In this document: one piece after another, positions 6,009 to 9,344 of the stretch | Position numbering within the stretch: position 1 is the stretch's first letter | Layout: each line of letters starts with the position of its first letter | From: Burkholderiales bacterium | GTDB lineage: Bacteria > Pseudomonadota > Gammaproteobacteria > Burkholderiales > Burkholderiaceae | Assembly (NCBI GenBank): GCA_947447845.1 | Contig: CANFNO010000069.1 | Location: 1 to 9,344 of the forward strand | Direction of reading: 5' to 3' | Length of the DNA stretch: 9,344 nt | The notes under the pieces: generated by a model | The model's input: only the letters and a program-made list of their open reading frames with translations | Databases searched by the model: none | What the model was told of the DNA's origin: nothing | Position numbers and translations under genes: made by a program

Positions 6009-6533
6009 ATGAGCAGCCACTCCGAAGTTTTAGCCGCAACAGACTCTGAAGAGGGTGACTTGGTCGATGGCGCAAAGAAAGTGGTTTTGGTATCTGCAGC
6101 AGTGCTGGTAGCCATTGTTCTGGGCATTATTATTTTGGCGTCATTGGTGTCGCCACCTGAAAAAGAAAACCCCAACTTGACAGCGCAGGCAGTGGCTCAG
6201 CGGATTCAAAAGGTGGGAGCATTAACCCTTGCTGACAACACACCGCACGAGCCGAAATCCGGCGAGCAAGTATTCAATGTCCAGTGCAGTTCCTGTCACG
6301 CCAGCGGTGCATTGGGTGCACCCAAGTTTGGCGATAAGGCTGCGTGGAGCGCGCGCGTTTCTAAAGGTTTTGCTGCATTGTGGAATTCTGCTCTGCATGG
6401 AAAGAATGCCATGCCTGCACAGGGTGGCGGTCCGCTTAGTGATTTGGAAGTGGCTCGAGGAGTGGTCTACATTGCGAATGCCGGAGGGGCAAAATTTCCG
6501 GAACCCAAGGACGACGCCAAGCCCAGCAAGTGA
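6009..6533 (+). CDS. Membrane-anchored monoheme cytochrome c (c5 type)
   Basis: A 174-residue cytochrome c. Residues 1-24 are charged and cytoplasmic, and a single hydrophobic helix at about 25-47 anchors the protein, leaving a periplasmic domain. One heme-binding motif CSSCH is at 93-97. The sixth ligand is most likely Met135, in GKNAMPAQGGG, a pattern typical of the cytochrome c5 family. The tail from about 165 is Lys/Pro-rich and disordered-looking. As the first gene of the respiratory cluster it probably shuttles electrons at the membrane toward the oxidase. The start ATG is fixed by TGAGG at 5999-6003. Expression is likely oxygen-controlled through the FNR site upstream. The next cytochrome begins 69 bases downstream; I see no gene or clear terminator between them. 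Confidence 0.9.
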   Translation: MSSHSEVLAATDSEEGDLVDGAKKVVLVSAAVLVAIVLGIIILASLVSPPEKENPNLTAQAVAQRIQKVGALTLADNTPHEPKSGEQVFNVQCSSCHASGALGAPKFGDKAAWSARVSKGFAALWNSALHGKNAMPAQGGGPLSDLEVARGVVYIANAGGAKFPEPKDDAKPSK

Positions 6534-6602
6534 CAAGTTGTGCAATATGAGCTCAGTGGCTGCTGCTTCACACCTTTTCAACCCTAATCCCGACTCCAAC
6601 AC

Positions 6603-7271
6603 ATGAATAATAAAGTTTTGTTCCGTTGCGCTCTTCTGCTTGTTGCGGCGCTAGTGCAGCCATTGTTTGCTCAAGATATCAAAGGCAATGCCGCCAAGGG
6701 CGAGAAGTTGAGCGACCAGTGTGTCGGTTGCCATGGCATCAAGGGATACCACGCGAGTTTTCCCGAAATCTACCATGTGCCCATGCTGTTTGGACAAAGC
6801 GAAAAATACATCGCTTCGGCCTTGTCTGCCTATAAACGCGGTGAGCGTAAGCACCCGACAATGCGTGGCGTGGCGGGCGTCTTGACTGATCAAGATATGG
6901 CCGATTTGGCTTCTTATTACTCCACCACCCGCACCACTGGGCATGTTGCGCAGGCTTCCGGCCAAAGTCCGGAACATACTGAAGCAGGATTGGAATTGGT
7001 AAAGAAGGCGGGTTGCCAAGCTTGCCACGGAGAAAACTTTAACAAACCTATCGATCCCTCCTATCCAAAGATTGCGGGTCAGTATGCAGATTACATTGCG
7101 GTGGCCTTGCGCGCCTACAAGACTGAAGGCAATGGTTTGGTAGGGCGTGGCAATGCCGTAATGGGTGGTGTCGCAAAACAGTTCAGCAATGCGGAAATCA
7201 AGATCTTGGCTGAATACGTGGCTTCGCTTCCTGGTGATCTGGAAACGATCCCGCAAAAAGCATTCAAATAA
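6603..7271 (+). CDS. Diheme periplasmic cytochrome c (c4-like)
   Basis: A 222-residue secreted cytochrome with two class I c-type domains. A signal peptide (MNNKVLFR, then a hydrophobic core) ends in LFA at 21-23, with predicted cleavage before Gln24. Heme motifs are CVGCH at 40-44 and CQACH at 138-142. Likely methionine ligands are Met87 (HPTMRGV) and Met187 (NAVMGGV). The two halves repeat the same plan, including FGQSEKYIASALSAYKRGER in the first half and AGQYADYIAVALRAYKTEGN in the second, which indicates ancient domain duplication as in cytochrome c4. It probably passes electrons from quinol-oxidising complexes to the oxidase encoded next. The start is placed by the signal peptide; no Shine-Dalgarno is visible before 6603. 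The 151 bases between it and coxB hold no supported gene and no clear terminator or promoter. Confidence 0.93.
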   Translation: MNNKVLFRCALLLVAALVQPLFAQDIKGNAAKGEKLSDQCVGCHGIKGYHASFPEIYHVPMLFGQSEKYIASALSAYKRGERKHPTMRGVAGVLTDQDMADLASYYSTTRTTGHVAQASGQSPEHTEAGLELVKKAGCQACHGENFNKPIDPSYPKIAGQYADYIAVALRAYKTEGNGLVGRGNAVMGGVAKQFSNAEIKILAEYVASLPGDLETIPQKAFK

Positions 7272-7422
7272 TGCTGGCGTAGTGTCAGTCTGCCTGGTGC
7301 AGGGTGGCCTAGTCCGATCTTCCGTGGCGCATGCCGATGGTTTTGAGGTGAATGAGAGCAATTGCAGAAGTTAGTAAAGCCGCATGTGCGGATCCAGAAA
7401 TCAAGAATTGGAACTTGTGGTC

Positions 7423-8601
7423 ATGAAGAGAACATTCAACAAGAGTTTGGCATTCAGCTTGGCGGCCTTTGCCATGGGCGGTAATGCAACTTTGGCGCAT
7501 GCCACCCAAGACTTGGCGGGCGGACCGACAGTGCGTCAGCTCAATTTGCCGCCCGCGGTGACACAGATTGCAGAAAGCCAGGCATCTTTGCACTGGTTCA
7601 TGCTGATAGTCTGCTCAGTGATCTTTGTCGGAGTCTTCTCCGTCATGTTTTATTCGATATGGAAGCACCGCAAATCGGTAGGGCACAAGCCCGCAGATTT
7701 CCATGAGTCCATCGTCGTTGAAGTAGTTTGGACTGTGATCCCCTTTCTTATCGTGATTGCGATGGCCTTTCCGGCTACCAAGGTTGTGATTGCAATGAAA
7801 GACACCACCAATGCAGACTTGACAATCAAAGTTACCGGGATGCAGTGGCGTTGGGGATATGACTACTTGCGCGGAGAAGGCGAAGGTATTGGTTTTACAT
7901 CTTCACTCGACCGTGGTCAGCGCGAGTTGTCCAATGATGGTGGACCAAAAAAGGGTGAAGAAGTCAATGACTATTTGCTGAAGGTTGATCATCCGCTAGT
8001 GGTGCCTGTGAACCGCAAAGTGCGGATCATTACCACCTCTAATGATGTGATCCACTCATGGGCTGTTCAAGCTTTTGGTGTGCACCAGGATGCAATCCCA
8101 GGCTTTGTTCGCGACACATGGTTTCAGTCGGAACAAGTCGGTGATTTCTATGGTCAATGTGCCAAGATCTGCGGCAAAGAGCACGCCTACATGCCAATAC
8201 ATGTGAAAGTGGTGTCGGGTGACGAGTACTCAGCCTGGGTGTTGGCCGAGAAGAAGAAAATGGCCTCTTTGGCGGATGATCCCAACAAGGTGTGGGATAT
8301 GGCTGGTTTGTCCAAGCGTGGCGAAAAGATTTACGAAGCCAATTGTGCGGCATGTCACAAACCCGATGGCAAGGGGTTGGGTCCCGTGAAGCCACTGGAT
8401 GGTTCGGCCATTGTTCAGGATGCAGATCACAGCAAACAGATCTTGACGCTTCTCAATGGACGGCTCAATGGAGCCATGCCATCATGGAAAGCGCTGAGCG
8501 ACACTGATTTGGCTGCGGTCATTACGTATACAAAAAATAACTGGTCGAATAAGACCGGGCAGGTCGTGCAGCCATCGGAAATTGCGCAGGCTCGCAAGTA
8601 A
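7423..8601 (+). CDS. coxB: Cytochrome c oxidase subunit II with fused cytochrome c domain
   Basis: A 392-residue CoxB (CtaC), the CuA-bearing subunit that accepts electrons and passes them to subunit I. A signal peptide ends AHA at 25-27. Two membrane helices follow at about 57-80 and 98-121. The periplasmic cupredoxin domain carries the aromatic patch WRW at 142-144 and CuA ligands His211, Cys246, Cys250, His254 and Met257 in the order HSW...CAKICGKEHAYM. A C-terminal cytochrome c domain has CAACH at 308-312 and a GAMPSW methionine ligand, so this is a caa3-type subunit. The residue two after the first CuA cysteine is Lys248, where Glu is usual (backbone CuA ligand, side-chain Mg ligand). 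I chose ATG 7423 because a proper signal peptide starts there; an ATG at 7384 would add 13 residues before it. Upstream Shine-Dalgarno signal is poor. coxA starts 39 bases after the stop. Confidence 0.96.
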   Translation: MKRTFNKSLAFSLAAFAMGGNATLAHATQDLAGGPTVRQLNLPPAVTQIAESQASLHWFMLIVCSVIFVGVFSVMFYSIWKHRKSVGHKPADFHESIVVEVVWTVIPFLIVIAMAFPATKVVIAMKDTTNADLTIKVTGMQWRWGYDYLRGEGEGIGFTSSLDRGQRELSNDGGPKKGEEVNDYLLKVDHPLVVPVNRKVRIITTSNDVIHSWAVQAFGVHQDAIPGFVRDTWFQSEQVGDFYGQCAKICGKEHAYMPIHVKVVSGDEYSAWVLAEKKKMASLADDPNKVWDMAGLSKRGEKIYEANCAACHKPDGKGLGPVKPLDGSAIVQDADHSKQILTLLNGRLNGAMPSWKALSDTDLAAVITYTKNNWSNKTGQVVQPSEIAQARK

Positions 8602-8628
8602 GCCATTGCACCCCACATATCGATTGCG

Positions 8629-8633
8629 AAGGA
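8629..8633 (+). promoter_or_regulatory. coxA: Ribosome binding site of coxA
   Basis: AAGGA, 7 bases before the ATG at 8641, is a good Shine-Dalgarno and fixes the start of the partial coxA gene in the 39-base gap after coxB. Confidence 0.75.
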
Positions 8634-8640
8634 AATACAA

Positions 8641-9344
8641 ATGAGCGCCGTTCTAGATCACCCACACGTTCACGGGCATGACGACCACCATGGACATGCG
8701 CCTGGCGGTTGGCGTCGGTGGGTTTATGCGACCAATCACAAGGACATCGGCACCATGTACATGGTGTTCAGTTTGACGATGCTGATGTTTGGTGGTGTTT
8801 TGGCCTTGGGAATTCGCGCCGAGCTTTTTCAGCCCGGACTGCAGTTCATGAATCCAGAGTTTTTCAATCAACTCACGACCATGCACGGCCTGATCATGGT
8901 GTTCGGCGCGATCATGCCGGCCTTCGTGGGCTTTGCAAATTGGATGATTCCGATTCAGATTGGCGCCTCGGACATGGCATTTGCCCGCATGAATAATTTC
9001 AGCTTCTGGCTGCTTATACCGGCTGGCTTGATGATTGCGCTCACCTTTTTCATGCCTGGTGGAGCGCCTTCTGGTGGCTGGACAATCTATGCGCCGCTGA
9101 CTTTGCAAATGGGTCCAAGCATGGATGTGGCGATTTTTGCGCTCCATATATTGGGCGCCAGTTCCATCATGGGTTCGATCAATATCATCGTGACGATCCT
9201 CAACATGCGCGCACCCGGCATGACCATGATGAAGATTCCGCTGTTTTGCTGGACTTGGTTAATTACGGCGTTTTTGCTGATTGCGGTTATGCCAGTGCTG
9301 GCTGGCGCCATCACAATGACGCTGACCGATCGCCATTTTGGAAC
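8641..9344 (+). CDS. coxA: Cytochrome c oxidase subunit I, N-terminal 234 residues
   Basis: The catalytic subunit of an aa3/caa3 heme-copper oxidase (also called CtaD), which reduces oxygen to water and pumps protons. The gene continues past the right edge. A histidine-rich N-terminus has seven His in residues 7-19. Conserved landmarks: ATNHKDIGTMYM at the start of helix I, TTMHGLIMVFG with the low-spin heme a ligand His82, and ANWMIPIQIGASDMAF with Asp111, the counterpart of the D-channel entrance aspartate. MNNFSFWLL and further hydrophobic helices follow. This marks it as A-type. The second heme a ligand, the CuB histidines and the His-Tyr crosslink lie outside the window. It is co-oriented with coxB, 39 bases apart, with its own strong ribosome binding site. 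The assembly factor and subunit III genes would be expected downstream but cannot be seen. Confidence 0.97.
   Translation, partial: MSAVLDHPHVHGHDDHHGHAPGGWRRWVYATNHKDIGTMYMVFSLTMLMFGGVLALGIRAELFQPGLQFMNPEFFNQLTTMHGLIMVFGAIMPAFVGFANWMIPIQIGASDMAFARMNNFSFWLLIPAGLMIALTFFMPGGAPSGGWTIYAPLTLQMGPSMDVAIFALHILGASSIMGSINIIVTILNMRAPGMTMMKIPLFCWTWLITAFLLIAVMPVLAGAITMTLTDRHFG

Noticed and set aside
6651..7361. Minus-strand open frame of 236 codons
   Set aside because: It is antisense to the diheme cytochrome, whose signal peptide and two CxxCH motifs are clear.
7380..7391. Inverted repeat CCGCATGTGCGG before coxB
   Set aside because: The arms are 5 bases with a 2-base centre, too tight for an RNA hairpin, and there is no adjacent promoter or T-run to give it meaning.
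7384..7422. Extended coxB start at ATG 7384
   Set aside because: It would put 13 residues, including acidic ones, ahead of an otherwise normal signal peptide, and it has no ribosome binding site.
7272..7422. Possible internal promoter or terminator between the diheme cytochrome and coxB
   Set aside because: TTGAGG at 7344 lacks a credible -10 at normal spacing, and CTGC-GCAG pairing near 7290 has only 4 bases and no T-run.
8453..8473. Direct repeat CTCAATGGA-CGG-CTCAATGGA
   Set aside because: It lies within the cytochrome domain of coxB and encodes the LNGRLNG segment of the heme domain. It is best explained by coding constraint.

Overview
The window looks like an ordinary chromosomal segment of a betaproteobacterium, most likely Burkholderiales and close to Comamonadaceae (Rhodoferax/Polaromonas/Acidovorax type). 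This rests on family recognition: a DUF1841 gene next to a MoxR-like ATPase, a diverged BioC-like protein, and a cytochrome-c-fused subunit II of an aa3/caa3 oxidase followed by subunit I with a histidine-rich N-terminus. No database search was possible. I see no transposase, integrase, CRISPR array, tRNA or rRNA, and no abrupt change in composition. No gene-free stretch exceeds about 150 bases.

Layout. Positions 1-549 (minus strand) hold the first 24 codons of a MoxR-like AAA+ ATPase and, upstream of it, a DUF1841 gene. A divergent 142-base intergenic region leads to a plus-strand pair, glgP (glycogen phosphorylase) and a solo ParA-type ATPase, 24 bases apart. These converge on a minus-strand pair, comF-like phosphoribosyltransferase then trmL (tRNA wobble 2'-O-methyltransferase), 7 bases apart. 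Divergent from comF is a BioC-like methyltransferase whose SAM-binding motifs are degenerate. From 5914 to the end is a respiratory cluster on the plus strand: regulatory region, membrane-anchored monoheme cytochrome c5-type protein, periplasmic diheme c4-type cytochrome, CoxB with CuA and a fused cytochrome c domain, and CoxA, which is cut by the window end.

How the genes work together. The four-gene respiratory cluster encodes an electron path from soluble or anchored c-type cytochromes (three hemes c) through the cytochrome domain of CoxB and CuA to the heme-copper centre of CoxA. Just upstream of it is a textbook FNR/Anr operator (TTGAT-N4-ATCAA) close to a TATACT -10 element, which suggests oxygen-dependent control of this terminal oxidase branch. 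A weaker FNR-like dyad lies upstream of glgP.

The genes themselves are mostly ordinary core genes. The points most worth a second look are the FNR operator and the unusual leader hairpins before the cytochrome cluster, the degenerate SAM site of the BioC-like protein, a Lys in place of the usual CuA/Mg-site Glu in CoxB, the orphan ParA behind glgP, and a 14-base sequence shared by two start codons that both lack a Shine-Dalgarno sequence.
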